A stretch of 64,000 nucleotides of DNA from Phyllobacterium sp. T1293 (GCF_020731415.2 NZ_CP088273.1:2609001-2673000); one strand, 5' to 3'; positions 27,150 through 36,663 are shown, numbered from the stretch's first letter. Notes: generated by a model not told the origin, from the letters alone. A program made the numbers and translations.

Positions 27150-29537
27150 ATGCTGACAGTATACAATTGTATCGTCAATGAGCATGATGTCAGACTTGTT
27201 TTTCTTGCGGCGGCTATCTGTATCTTTTCTTGCCTGACAGCGGTGGACCTTCTCAGGCATGCACGTTACTCAGCCCACCGCACAATTTGGCTTTGCGTTT
27301 CTGCCGCCTCCTGTGGTTTCGGCATCTGGGCCACGCACTTTATTGCCATGATGGCTTTTTCGCCGGGCCTGCCTAACGGCTATGACGGCTTGTTGACTGT
27401 CCTGTCATTGTTCATCGCCATTCTTGTAACCGGCTTTGGTTCGTTCATCGCGCTAACAGCCAAATGGAAAAATGCTGACCTTGCCGGTGGAGCCATTATC
27501 GGCACGGGCATTGCCGCGATGCATTTCACCGGCATGTCCGCCTTCGAAGTCGAAGGCAGGATCGTCTGGGACCCGATATTCGTTGCCGCAGCATTTGGCG
27601 TTGGTATTATCCTTGGTGCTTTTGCTATCCGCCTTGCGCTTTCGCAAGCCGAAGACAAGACCCGTCATGCGGCTGCCGCGTTACTGACCCTTGCAATCTG
27701 CGGTCACCATTTCATCGCCATGAGTGCTGTGTCCATCACGCCGGATTCTTCGATCTTCGTTCCCGAGAATGCCATTCCGGCCAATTTTGTGGCCGTAACG
27801 GTGGCATTGGTAAGCACATTTATTCTTATTGGCAGTTCCATCGCCCTGACCATCGACGTTCGCAATCGGCGATACAGACTTGAGTTGCGGCGCATGCACA
27901 AGCTGGTCAATGCAGCTGTTGAAGGACTGGTCATCTGCGACGGCGAGATCATTGTAACCGCCAATGAGAGCTTCTGTGCCCTCACCGACACTGATGATTC
28001 CAGACTCGCGGGCAGTTCCATCGCGGCCTTTCTGCCCGACGCCCGATTGCGTTCAAAACTTCTGAGCGATCAGAACGAGTTGATCGAAGCTGATCTTATG
28101 ACGGAGAATGGCGGAATCATTCCGGTCGAACTGATCGCTCACACCATTGATTTCAATGGCAAATGGCACAGGGCTGTCGCAGTTCGCGATTTGCGGTCCC
28201 GCAAGGAGGCTGAAGCCCACATCAACTATCTGGCTCAACATGATGCGCTGACCGGCCTGCCCAACCGCCGCAATTTCAACGCCCGTCTGGATCAGCTGAT
28301 TGCTGCTTCAATGGGCGGCGATGAAACCTATCTGGCGCTATTCTGCCTTGATCTCGATCGGTTCAAGGAGGTCAATGATCTCTTTGGTCATGCGGCCGGC
28401 GACAATATCCTGCAGCGTGTCTCAAGTGCCATCACCAAGCTGCTTGGCAAGGATGAAATGCTGGCGCGACTGGGTGGCGACGAATTTGCCGTTATCGTGC
28501 CGGGTCTCGTCACACCGACAGCCGCAAGCCGGTTAGCCGACAAGATTCTGGAAGCACTCCAGTCGGAAAACCTGAATTCACCCATTGGCTTCCTGATTTC
28601 AACCAGTATCGGCATTGCGATCTTTCCTGTCGATGCCGGAGACCGCGAGACATTGCTCAATCAGGCTGACACTGCTCTCTATCAGGCCAAGGCGGAGGGC
28701 CGGAATACCTATCGCTTCTTTGAAGCCAAGATGGGAGCGGAGGCAAGAGAACGCCGCATGATCGAACATGATCTGCGCAACGCTCTGCCGCGCAATGAAC
28801 TTCGGCTGGTGTATCAACCGCAAATGCGGATGGATACGGGCGCCGTCACCGGTTTTGAAGCGCTGATGCGCTGGCACAATCCGCGTCAGGGCAATATCCC
28901 GCCGACGATCTTTATTCCAATCGCAGAAGAAAGCGGCGTGATCCTGCAGCTCGGCGAATGGGCCTTGCGTGAAGCATGCCGGGAAGCGGCAAGCTGGGAC
29001 AAGCCATTATCCGTGGCGGTCAATGTTTCCGCGGTGCAGCTTTATAGCCATGATTTCCCGCAGCGTGTACACCACGCCTTGCTGCATACGGGTTTGCAGC
29101 CGCATCGCCTCGAACTTGAAATCACCGAGACTGCACTCATCAAGGATACAAACCGCGCCCTGACCACGCTGCGGCAGTTAAAGGCGTTGGGCGTGCGCAT
29201 CGCCATGGACGATTTTGGTACCGGCTACTCGTCACTATCGAATGTCCGCGCCTTCCCGTTCGACATGATCAAGATTGATCGCTCCTTCATCAAATCCGTG
29301 GACAAAAACGAACAGGCCGCCGCCATCGTCAAGGCAGTGCTTGGTCTGGGCCGGGGTCTCGGCATGCCTGTCCTTGCGGAAGGTATTGAAACGCCGGATG
29401 AGCTGGAATTTTTGATGGGCGAATCATGCAGCGCGGGACAAGGCTTCTATCTGGGCATGCCGAGCCCGATGGAAGATTTTCGCCACCTCACCAGCGACGA
29501 CGTAGAGGCGACAGCCAAGAAGCTCATGGCGCTTTGA
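27150..29537 (+). CDS. MHYT-PAS-GGDEF-EAL cyclic-di-GMP signalling protein
   Basis: 795 aa. The membrane MHYT sensor (residues about 15-235, seven helices) has three MHYT-like motifs: ATHFIAM with His63, AMHFTGM with His125 and GHHFIAM with His187, proposed to bind copper and sense O2, CO or NO. A PAS-like domain follows (about 245-350), then GGDEF with LARLGGDEF (442-446) and EAL with TGFEALMRW (570-572), DDFGTGYSSLS and the FDMIKIDRSFI metal loop. Both catalytic domains look intact, so it may be bifunctional. There is no I-site RxxD before GGDEF. Transcribed alone. Confidence 0.93.
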   Translation: MLTVYNCIVNEHDVRLVFLAAAICIFSCLTAVDLLRHARYSAHRTIWLCVSAASCGFGIWATHFIAMMAFSPGLPNGYDGLLTVLSLFIAILVTGFGSFIALTAKWKNADLAGGAIIGTGIAAMHFTGMSAFEVEGRIVWDPIFVAAAFGVGIILGAFAIRLALSQAEDKTRHAAAALLTLAICGHHFIAMSAVSITPDSSIFVPENAIPANFVAVTVALVSTFILIGSSIALTIDVRNRRYRLELRRMHKLVNAAVEGLVICDGEIIVTANESFCALTDTDDSRLAGSSIAAFLPDARLRSKLLSDQNELIEADLMTENGGIIPVELIAHTIDFNGKWHRAVAVRDLRSRKEAEAHINYLAQHDALTGLPNRRNFNARLDQLIAASMGGDETYLALFCLDLDRFKEVNDLFGHAAGDNILQRVSSAITKLLGKDEMLARLGGDEFAVIVPGLVTPTAASRLADKILEALQSENLNSPIGFLISTSIGIAIFPVDAGDRETLLNQADTALYQAKAEGRNTYRFFEAKMGAEARERRMIEHDLRNALPRNELRLVYQPQMRMDTGAVTGFEALMRWHNPRQGNIPPTIFIPIAEESGVILQLGEWALREACREAASWDKPLSVAVNVSAVQLYSHDFPQRVHHALLHTGLQPHRLELEITETALIKDTNRALTTLRQLKALGVRIAMDDFGTGYSSLSNVRAFPFDMIKIDRSFIKSVDKNEQAAAIVKAVLGLGRGLGMPVLAEGIETPDELEFLMGESCSAGQGFYLGMPSPMEDFRHLTSDDVEATAKKLMAL

Positions 29538-29784
29538 CAGGGACGGATGCGGCTCCTTTAGCGGACCGCATCCATATTCGCTCCGCGGCATGTCTTTGCT
29601 ACCCGTAAACACAATTTTATTATTTTAATTCAGCTGTTTACGCAAAACGCCTTATTTCAGAAATATTACAGAAACAAAACGCCACACCCCAGAAATATCG
29701 ACGAAACAATGCTCGCCCATAAAGAGCAAGTAAAATGGTTTTGTATTCTCGCTAATCTTCGGAATACATTTCTCTTTCTTGCAG

Positions 29785-30084
29785 GTGTCCGTGATAAACA
29801 TTTCTACCTTACAAACGATACTTCTTGCCGGGGCAATAATGTCTACTGGCCTCTATGGGGTATCGGCTGAAGAGCGGCCGCTATCGCGCAAAGAACTTTG
29901 CGCGAAATTCCAGACACAAGTTCATCAGGCAATCATCGAGCATGCCGAGGCTCCCCGGGCGGCCAAGGCGAAATCACTGCAGAAAAAGGCTATCCGATTT
30001 TGCGCAAGCAACAGGCAGGCGCAGGGTGTCAGGACTTTTGCCAAGGCATTGAAAGCGCTCGGTGTGCAACCGGTCAATAATTGA
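29785..30084 (+). CDS. Small exported protein of unknown function
   Basis: About 99 aa. The frame opens with TTG/GTG codons (I place the start at a GTG; the ATG at 29839 would cut into the signal sequence). A hydrophobic N-terminus (TLQTILLAGAIMSTGLYGVSA) resembles a signal peptide cleaved near SAEE. The mature part is basic with two cysteines (LCAKF and RFCAS) and helical. It lies 41 bases before the histidine-rich exported peptide, so the two may form one unit. A gap without genes (29538-29784) precedes it; I see nothing specific there. Confidence 0.6.
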   Translation: MSVINISTLQTILLAGAIMSTGLYGVSAEERPLSRKELCAKFQTQVHQAIIEHAEAPRAAKAKSLQKKAIRFCASNRQAQGVRTFAKALKALGVQPVNN

Positions 30085-30124
30085 CGGTTGTATCACAACA
30101 GCCCCATCTGAGAGGAAACGCATT

Positions 30125-30310
30125 ATGAAAAAATCACTCTATACAGCACTTGGGCTCGCACTTGCTCTTGCATTCTCCGCACCGGTTCTTGCCACCAGCA
30201 GCACGACTGCGTCGGCAGCACCGATGAAGAAGCATCATCACATGCGGCACCACATGAAACATCATCGCCATCATGCGAAGCATCATCGTCATCATGCAAA
30301 GAAGATGTAA
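30125..30310 (+). CDS. Histidine-rich exported small protein
   Basis: 61 aa. A clear signal peptide (MKKSLYTALGLALALAFSAP, cleavage near VLA) precedes a short mature peptide made almost entirely of His, Lys, Arg and Met: thirteen histidines arranged as HH pairs separated by K, R or AK. A good GAGAGGAAA ribosome site precedes the ATG. Such peptides are plausible periplasmic Ni/Zn/Cu buffers, which is inference from composition. No metal transporter is adjacent. Confidence 0.72.
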   Translation: MKKSLYTALGLALALAFSAPVLATSSTTASAAPMKKHHHMRHHMKHHRHHAKHHRHHAKKM

Positions 30311-30487
30311 TAGCAGCGACTAAATCTGGAATTATTTTGAAATGATGCTGGTCGGCGGATAATGCTGATCGGCATCATTTATGTTCCTGCCGAAATGACA
30401 GCGCCTACGTCTTGCCGGATTTGCGGTGCCAGCCAAGCGCGCGACTTCAATGACATCAACGCGGCATCTTGCTATTTGGCAAATTCA

Positions 30488-30591
<104 letters not shown>

Positions 30592-30745
30592 CTACGTAAA
30601 CCATTGAAAATGAATGGTTTTTACCATTGATCCCAAAGGCTTTTCCGTTCCCAGCACATGTATTTCGCGTAAGAGCGGCACATATTCGCCACTCTTAGTG
30701 ACAGGGCTGATCTTGGACAACAGCGACAATTGTGAGTTCTCGGCC

Positions 30746-31852
30746 AAGTGCGACCTTGCAGCATCGGCAAGCTAATCCATTCACTGCCTCCTTGCCATGA
30801 CCTTTTGCCGGAAGACTTCGGCCGGTGTCCTGAAGCCCAGACATTTGCGGGGGGTGGTGTTGAGCTGGTTGCAGACGCGGTGCAGTTCGATATCGCTAAT
30901 GGCCAGGGGATCGACATCCCTCGAAAGCCATCTGCGTGCCCGGCGATTTGTGTTCTCGACGGTGCCTTTTTGCCAGGGCGACTGCGGATCGCAGAACCAT
31001 GTCTGAGTTCCAAGCCCAGCTTGTAGGTGTGGCCAATCGGTGAATTCGGTGCCTCGGTCAAAGGTAATTGACCGGCGCGCACGGACGGGCAGGGCTTCCA
31101 GCGTCCGTATCAGACGCTCCATGATCGGCCGCGACTGCCGGTCATTGTTGCGCAGGAACACGGTAAAGCGACTGACCCGCTCAACCAGAGAAGTGATATT
31201 GGCTTCGCCGAACTTCTTCCTGAACTGAATGAGATCACACTCCCAATGACCGAACTGCTTGCGTTCACGCACGCTGTCTGGTCGATGCAGGATACTCAGT
31301 TCCGGGCTGAACCGGCGGCCATAACAGCGCCGGGCACGCCGCGGACGGCGTCGGGCGCGACGCTCCGGCAGGTGGTGCCACAGTTTGATCGCCTGACCAT
31401 CTTTCGAATAGGCAAACCGGTAGATCGTCCCATGACAGACACTCATGCCGTGTCGCGCTTCTTCCAGCTTGAGGCGGCCTGCGATCTGTTCGGGTGACCA
31501 GCCGTGGCGGATACGCTCGATGATAGCCTCGCGCAGCAGCGGCCGTCGCATCAGTTTGCGCAGATTGTAACGCCGGTCCTTTGACTTCGTATCGGCCACC
31601 AGACCGTAATAACCCGTCAGTTCTCGCATCTCGGGATCATCGAAACTATTGCGCTTCAGTTCGCGAAAGATCGTCGAGCGATGCCGCCCCAGTTTCTCGG
31701 CAATAATATCAACGCTGATCTTTGCGGCGCGCCAGCGCTCGATCTTACGCCGCTCATCAAGCGTGATCTGGGAGTAGGTGTGCCGAAGCAGTCCATTCAT
31801 GAGCAATTCCTTTGCTGCGATAAGCCATTGTTATCGCTACAAAGTCGCACTT
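30746..31852 (-). mobile_element. IS30-family insertion sequence
   Basis: An element of about 1.1 kb around the 341-aa transposase gene. Terminal inverted repeats are visible: AAGTGCGACCTTGCAGC at 30746-30762 and its near reverse complement GCTACAAAGTCGCACTT at 31836-31852 (15 of 17 matching). The exact outer ends and target duplication are not certain. It sits about 150 bases inside the left island repeat. The intervening 30592-30745 has an AT-rich 8-bp hairpin (AAACCATT...AATGGTTT, about 30598-30620) and no gene. Confidence 0.85.
30781..31806 (-). CDS. IS30-family transposase
   Basis: 341 aa, complete. An N-terminal HTH (TLDERRKIERWRAAKIS then IIAEKLGRHRSTIFRELKRN) and a DDE catalytic core: Asp in HWECDLIQF, Asp in ITFDRGTEFTDW, and Glu in WQKGTVENTNRRARRW, with C-terminal LNTTPRKCLGFRTPAEVF, a hallmark of the family. 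No frameshift or stop is seen, so the element could still be active. Confidence 0.95.
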   Translation of the reverse strand: MLMNGLLRHTYSQITLDERRKIERWRAAKISVDIIAEKLGRHRSTIFRELKRNSFDDPEMRELTGYYGLVADTKSKDRRYNLRKLMRRPLLREAIIERIRHGWSPEQIAGRLKLEEARHGMSVCHGTIYRFAYSKDGQAIKLWHHLPERRARRRPRRARRCYGRRFSPELSILHRPDSVRERKQFGHWECDLIQFRKKFGEANITSLVERVSRFTVFLRNNDRQSRPIMERLIRTLEALPVRARRSITFDRGTEFTDWPHLQAGLGTQTWFCDPQSPWQKGTVENTNRRARRWLSRDVDPLAISDIELHRVCNQLNTTPRKCLGFRTPAEVFRQKVMARRQ

Positions 31853-31977
31853 CAGAATAGAACCCACCCCGGCTACATGAGGTAGTTGCATAAGCCCCAT
31901 TATGGAACTCATAATCTTACTAAGCATTTTGATACGCTTAAGTAGGCTTCTTATGTCGAGCGAATTTCTTATCGCAC

Positions 31978-32378
31978 TCAGAAGCTTTCCAAGAGTTCAT
32001 AGATTTCGATTATGCCGCGAACGATCTGGCAAACGTCAGCTGCCTTTTCTGGCGTGTCAGCATAGTGGTTGGCGTGCGCTAGTGAATTCCTTAGGGCTTT
32101 TATTGCCCGTATGTCTTTGGAAAACCGGTCGCGCTTCTCGTGCTTTTTTAGAAGGACTGAAGCAGGATATCCCGCTTGTCGCACAGCTGGGTGTAGAGCA
32201 GCTCTTCTATCCCATCTGCAGCATTTGCCTTTACCAAGTGTTTGCTAATCTCTTCGCGGCGCTCTTTTGAAATAAGCTTTTGCCAGTCCACCGCCAACGG
32301 AAATCCATCCGTGACAGGGGCAGAGATTAACTGATTTCTTCTGGAATAAAGCCGCCGGTCTGGCGTTTCCACAGACAA
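31978..32378 (-). pseudogene. Frameshifted HEPN-like gene remnant
   Basis: Two overlapping frames read as one broken protein. The first covers WQKLISKERREEISKHLV to DKRDILLQS and ends at a stop; the second continues LLKKHEKRDRFSKDIRAIKA, then LRNSLAHANHYADTPEKAAD to IYELLE. The join lies at a run of six A (plus-strand T at about 32144-32149), consistent with an indel. RNSLAH matches the Rx4H motif of HEPN RNase/toxin domains, and the surrounding helices fit. The 5' end overlaps the ABC transporter stop by 52 bases, and there is no proper N-terminus. Function before decay is unknown. Confidence 0.55.
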
Positions 32379-34180
32379 GCGAACAGGCCATTCTGTTCGA
32401 TCAGTTCGTCCGGCCTGCCTTCTTCTACAATGCGCCCTTGATCGATTACGACTATACGATCCATCCGGGCAATGGTTGAAAGGCGATGGGCGATGGCAAT
32501 CACTGTCTTTCCGTCCATCACCAAATTGAGTTTTTCTTGGATGGCCGCCTCGAATTCACTGTCTAGGGCGGATGTCGCTTCGTCCAGCACCAAGATTGGA
32601 GCGTCCTTCAATAACACGCGGGCGATAGCAATACGTTGGCGCTGACCGCCCGAGAGCTTGATGCCGCGATCCCCTACGAAAGCATCATAACCCATGCGGC
32701 CTTCGCCGTCCGCGAGATCGGCAATGAATGCATCAGCTCTTGCTGTATTCGCCGCTTGTTCGATCTCGTCCTGCGTTGCCTCCGGTCGCCCGTAACGAAT
32801 GTTGTCGCCAACAGAACGGTGCAGCAGCGCAACATCCTGCGCGATAACCCCTATGTTGCGACGAAGGCTTACTTGCGTGACCGTGCGTATGTCCTGACCA
32901 TCAATCAATATCGCACCGTCTCGTATGTCGTAGAAGCGCAGAAGTAGGTTGACCAGAGTGGTCTTCCCAGCTCCCGAGAGGCCAACCAAGCCTACCTTCT
33001 CGCCAGGCCGGATTACTAGTGACAGCTCGTTTATCACCGACTTCCCAGACTTATAAGCGAAGCAAACATTTTCGAAACGGATCTCTCCACGGCTTACCGT
33101 TAGTTCGGTCGCGTCTGACTGATTGGTGATGGTGGGCGGAGTCGTCATGACCGGCATAGCGTCTTTGATGGTGCCTATCGCCTGAAATATCTGCTGACCC
33201 ATCTGCAAAAAGGTGAAGGTGTGCGCGGACAGCCGACTGAGGATGTAGACTGCCGCGACGAACTCCCCGATGCTGAGGAAGTTATTGATGAGGCCCGAGA
33301 AACCGATCGAGATTATCGCTAGCCAGAGCGCCATGTTGAGCACCACGACGATCAGTTCCGACGTCCGGTAGATGCGTTGCTCCTTGTGCTGCGTCTGAAT
33401 GGCCTTCTGAATGATGCGACGGATGGCGCCTGCTTCACTGTCCTCTGCCGCGAACTGTTTGATCATATGCATGTTGCTGTAAAGATCAGTGATGGCGCCG
33501 GCGACGAGGCTGCGCTGCTTGGCGGTGCGGCGGGCCCGCTCCGCAAAGGTCGGTGCCAGCCTGACGGCAAGTGCGACATTGAGCACGATCCACACGAGGA
33601 CTGGCAAAGCGAGTTGCCAGGACAACGTGCTGAGCAGAACGAGGGAGCCAACCATCTGCAGAAGGAAGCGCGGGATGGACTGGAATGCAGCAACGATTTG
33701 CTGCTGCACGGCAGACGCCACCTGCGACAACCGCGAGGCTACCTGTCCTGCAAAGAGATCATGAAAAAAAGCAAGATCCTGCTGCTCCACAGCCTTGTGG
33801 CCCTGCCATTGGATGGCGGCAGGCATGCCGACGCTTAGCGTATGCGAGGTGAGTGTGTTCGTAAGGAACGAGGCGACCGGAATCCCCGGAAAGATCAGGA
33901 GGCCGAGAAAAGTGAGCAGTGGCCATTCGCCATGTAAGAAAGCGGCAGCGCCCATCGTCGTTACGCCGTCGACGATGAGTGAAAGCCCCCATACAATCGC
34001 GAGATTCATGGCCTCGACAGCCATGGAGGAAAGCGCCAAGGCGATCAGAACGCCGCGGAACATCGAAATGAAGTGAATGAGAACCGTCACGGGTCCCTTG
34101 GTGGGCAGTGGCCGGTAGGGTATATCGAGCGGCCGGATCAGCCTTTCGAACGGGCGGTAGATCACATCTGAAATCGACAT
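32327..34180 (-). CDS. ABC exporter, fused membrane and ATPase domains
   Basis: 617 aa: a six-helix exporter domain (about residues 30-340) and an ATPase domain with Walker A GLSGAGKTT (400-408), Q-loop IAQDVALLHRS, signature KLSGGQRQRIAIARVL, Walker B ILVLDEATSALD and H-loop AIAHRLSTI. All motifs are intact, so a homodimeric exporter of the MsbA/multidrug/lipid type is expected; the substrate is unknown. It is the only clearly intact metabolic-type gene in the island, with no accessory (membrane fusion or peptidase) gene next to it. Confidence 0.9.
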   Translation of the reverse strand: MSISDVIYRPFERLIRPLDIPYRPLPTKGPVTVLIHFISMFRGVLIALALSSMAVEAMNLAIVWGLSLIVDGVTTMGAAAFLHGEWPLLTFLGLLIFPGIPVASFLTNTLTSHTLSVGMPAAIQWQGHKAVEQQDLAFFHDLFAGQVASRLSQVASAVQQQIVAAFQSIPRFLLQMVGSLVLLSTLSWQLALPVLVWIVLNVALAVRLAPTFAERARRTAKQRSLVAGAITDLYSNMHMIKQFAAEDSEAGAIRRIIQKAIQTQHKEQRIYRTSELIVVVLNMALWLAIISIGFSGLINNFLSIGEFVAAVYILSRLSAHTFTFLQMGQQIFQAIGTIKDAMPVMTTPPTITNQSDATELTVSRGEIRFENVCFAYKSGKSVINELSLVIRPGEKVGLVGLSGAGKTTLVNLLLRFYDIRDGAILIDGQDIRTVTQVSLRRNIGVIAQDVALLHRSVGDNIRYGRPEATQDEIEQAANTARADAFIADLADGEGRMGYDAFVGDRGIKLSGGQRQRIAIARVLLKDAPILVLDEATSALDSEFEAAIQEKLNLVMDGKTVIAIAHRLSTIARMDRIVVIDQGRIVEEGRPDELIEQNGLFACLWKRQTGGFIPEEIS

Positions 34181-34553
34181 GGCTCGCTCGGGTTCAAATT
34201 AAAAGGAGGGCGAGTGACTCAGCTACGCGGACCAGAATAGAGAAAGACGCAAGCAACAGAAGTGCAACCATACTTTTTATTGCGGCTCCAAATCTTGCTT
34301 CCTAGCGGACGAGCATCACGAAGACCTGGGCGCGCTCTTGATATCACTCTCGCTCCATCCATCCAACATCACCTCCCGGACCACGTCGTCGGGGTCATTG
34401 ATCCGCTCGCGCTAGGGTAGCCCACTCCAGCAACCGAAAGCGATGCCTTCTAGAGGCAGAATACTTCCGACAAATGCACACAAGCGCCGCCCCGACGCCT
34501 GACATACGCTTTCCAAACAGGAACTCTCGTCACGCAATCGATCGCAAAAAAGA
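34181..34553. other. Gap between the ABC exporter and the PAN protein genes
   Basis: No complete gene. On the minus strand a short frame between about 34417 and 34313 reads ERINDPDDVVREVMLDGW and ends soon after, lacking a start; it looks like a leftover coding fragment. The promoter of the exporter gene should lie at about 34181-34300. Confidence 0.4.
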
Positions 34554-35837
34554 CTATTCTAGACTGATGATTGAGGTCGGTGAGAATGTCTGCATCTTTT
34601 TCAGGCCTGTAATCATGCCATCCCCGTGGATTGGTGTTCCAAATACTCCCTTTAACCAGCATTCGGTTTTAGGTTGTATGTAGGTAAAGGCGATGCATCG
34701 GTTTTCCGCTATACACGCTAAACGACACTGCTGTGCTGTGCCGCCTTTTTTAAAGGGACGTGACGAGAGATCACCACCGGGTAAATCAACATCTTTGAAA
34801 ATAGCCAGTTTAGGGTCAATGGTGCCCATTGAAAATTGCTGCGGATCAGGGTCCGCGCTGCTGAGAAGCTTACCGGAAATAGCGACAACGTTGCCATCCG
34901 CTTTGCCTTCACTTGCTTTGAGAAAACAGTTTGGCTGACGAGTGGCGCTCGAATTGGCGTTAAATGTAAATGCCTTGCACTGGCCGTTCATAGAAAGGCA
35001 GCTCTTAGCGCATTGCGCAGCATCACTCGTTCGCACAGATGAGATGTCATCTCCAAATAGGTCAAGTCCTGCGTATATCGCCATTCGAGTTGGTCGTCGC
35101 GCGTATTCCTCAATAGTAGACAGCTTTGACAAAGCCTGATCATTTCGCCCCGCGTCGCTCCCGGCTGTTGGTGGCAAAGTAGCTGGCGCTATTTGCGCTG
35201 CGTTTGAAGAGTCTATTGCCGATGGAGGGGCATTGCTCACATTGACAGTGGGATTGGTTGTGGGGTCTTCACGCTTGCGGTTGATGTGAAATCGAGCCAC
35301 TTCGTCTTGGGTGAAAACATGCATGTCCTTGGGAGGCGTCTTGAACATGACAGTCAGCACTTCAATTGGAGTATTGAAACGGTTCAACACATCAATAATG
35401 TCTGAAATCGAATATTGGGCACTGACAAGGTCCCCGGAGTCAGATGAAATTTGATGCACCCCAAGTTCGCCGTCGACTTGACGCTCGTTCCCAGCGAGAA
35501 AAATGTATGCGCATGCCGAATAGCAACTCGACCCCTTGGGAATGAATGTGGCTAGGTTCCGTTGATGAACGTCATCAGCAATTAGAAGTGCGAACTGCAC
35601 CATTCCACCTGGGCTATTGAGAACCAATAGCTTGGCGTTGGGCGCAGCCTGTAGAACCCGGCGAAAATTGAGAGCTGTTCCAACGTCAATTTCTCCATTT
35701 AGAGCAATGACATCTGGACGACTATCATCAATTGAGAACGGCCCGAACGATTGCTGCGTCGCTTGACTAGGACCAATCAAAAAAACCGAAACGAACAGGA
35801 CCGCCAACAGACGGCCGACTCCAATACATAAACGCAT
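34554..35837 (-). CDS. Secreted ClpP-like serine protease-fold protein with two PAN/Apple domains
   Basis: 427 aa. Signal peptide (LLAVLFVSVFLIGPSQA, residues about 10-26). Residues about 30-195 form a ClpP/crotonase-like periplasmic domain: VLNSPGGMVQFAL oxyanion segment, SCYSACAYIFLAG with candidate nucleophile Ser107, and LGVHQ with candidate His128. After a Pro/Ser/Thr/Asn linker come two PAN/Apple modules with spaced cysteines (CAKSCLSMNGQCKAFTFNA...NCFLK and CRLACIAENRCIAFTYI...CWLKG). PAN modules bind glycans or proteins. The combination suggests a surface or periplasmic protease directed to a ligand. Its 3' part is less GC-rich than the core genome. Confidence 0.82.
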   Translation of the reverse strand: MRLCIGVGRLLAVLFVSVFLIGPSQATQQSFGPFSIDDSRPDVIALNGEIDVGTALNFRRVLQAAPNAKLLVLNSPGGMVQFALLIADDVHQRNLATFIPKGSSCYSACAYIFLAGNERQVDGELGVHQISSDSGDLVSAQYSISDIIDVLNRFNTPIEVLTVMFKTPPKDMHVFTQDEVARFHINRKREDPTTNPTVNVSNAPPSAIDSSNAAQIAPATLPPTAGSDAGRNDQALSKLSTIEEYARRPTRMAIYAGLDLFGDDISSVRTSDAAQCAKSCLSMNGQCKAFTFNANSSATRQPNCFLKASEGKADGNVVAISGKLLSSADPDPQQFSMGTIDPKLAIFKDVDLPGGDLSSRPFKKGGTAQQCRLACIAENRCIAFTYIQPKTECWLKGVFGTPIHGDGMITGLKKMQTFSPTSIISLE

Positions 35838-36049
35838 TGCCTACGCCCCCAAGCGCCATTTTTTATTATCAAATCACATATGCATCAAGTATATCAAGAT
35901 AATTACTCAATCACTCAAATATTTAATCTTAATAATTAAGTAATATTCGAAAATCCAAAAAACATCTCGTCAAACAAACGACTGCAAATAAGCTCATCCT
36001 ACAGCGCCGTCGTATTTAGCCAGTTCGCACTCATAGGTCGCTTAAGTGA
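35838..36049. other. AT-rich non-coding stretch upstream of the PAN protein
   Basis: Roughly 35865-35960 is strikingly AT-rich compared with the rest of the window (for example AAATATTTAATCTTAATAAT). It carries no gene and includes the promoter of the minus-strand PAN-protein gene. Such tracts in alphaproteobacterial islands are common targets of silencing proteins such as Ros/MucR; that is inference. Confidence 0.5.
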
Positions 36050-36334
36050 AATCATTGGAAAATCAGCTCGTTCGATCCGACCAAAGCATTCATATTACGG
36101 GTATTTTCTAGTTCATTCGAAAGACTTCCTGCCGCGGAAAAGATTGCCCTCCTAAAAGCGACACCTATTCGCCCACTCTTAGACAGCCTGGCGGACGCCG
36201 TTAGTTACAGAGGCAGTCAACTTAAGGACTTACAATTCTATCTTATGCAACCTTTAGTTGACTGGCGCATAGAATCAACGAACCATCTCCTCCAAGCGGG
36301 GGAACATCTAAATGGCGATAGCGCCGGATTCTAG
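36050..36334 (+). pseudogene. Orphan coding fragment without start codon
   Basis: A frame open for 94 codons, preceded by an in-frame TGA and lacking any ATG or GTG until late. Residue content is protein-like (SFERLPAAEKIALLKATPIR, then DLQFYLMQPLVDWRIEST) with amphipathic helices. It appears to be the C-terminal piece of a lost gene. I do not recognise the family. Confidence 0.35.
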
Positions 36335-36441
36335 AGCAGTGACACTGAATGTTGGGCCTCTAAAACTCGGCGTTCAAATTGAGGATGCATTCAGAGATAC
36401 CGCGGATGCTGATGAGTTCTCGACGAATTTGGTCGGCAACG

Positions 36442-36663
36442 ATGGCTAGACCCCAGGGACACGGCAACCCGAATTGGACACGCGACGAGACAATCCTTGC
36501 ACTTGATCTCTATTTCAAACTTGAGGGCATAGTTCCATCCCCAAAGGCAAATGAAATACGCGAGCTCTCAAACTTGCTTCGCACCATGCCGTATCATACC
36601 CAGGCTGCCAAACGGTCGTCATTTCGTAACCCAGACGGCGTCGGATTCAAGCCGCCGGACTAG
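36442..36663 (+). pseudogene. Truncated HNH-type restriction endonuclease-like gene, N-terminus only
   Basis: From the ATG at MARPQGHGNPNWTRDE it encodes WTRDETILALDLYFKLEG, EIRELSNLLRTMPYHT and SFRNPDGVGFK, a sequence I recognise as the N-terminal domain of a large family of HNH endonucleases (COG3183-like) near 5-methylcytosine restriction enzymes. It then stops abruptly after three foreign residues (PPD). The HNH catalytic domain, normally some 150-200 residues later, is missing. The 3' end overlaps the convergent unknown gene by 45 bases, marking a recombination joint near 36652. Confidence 0.65.

Noticed and set aside
30621..31082. A 153-codon minus-strand frame across the end of the IS element.
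   Set aside because: It overlaps the transposase in another frame and has no recognisable content; the IS30 transposase explains the region.
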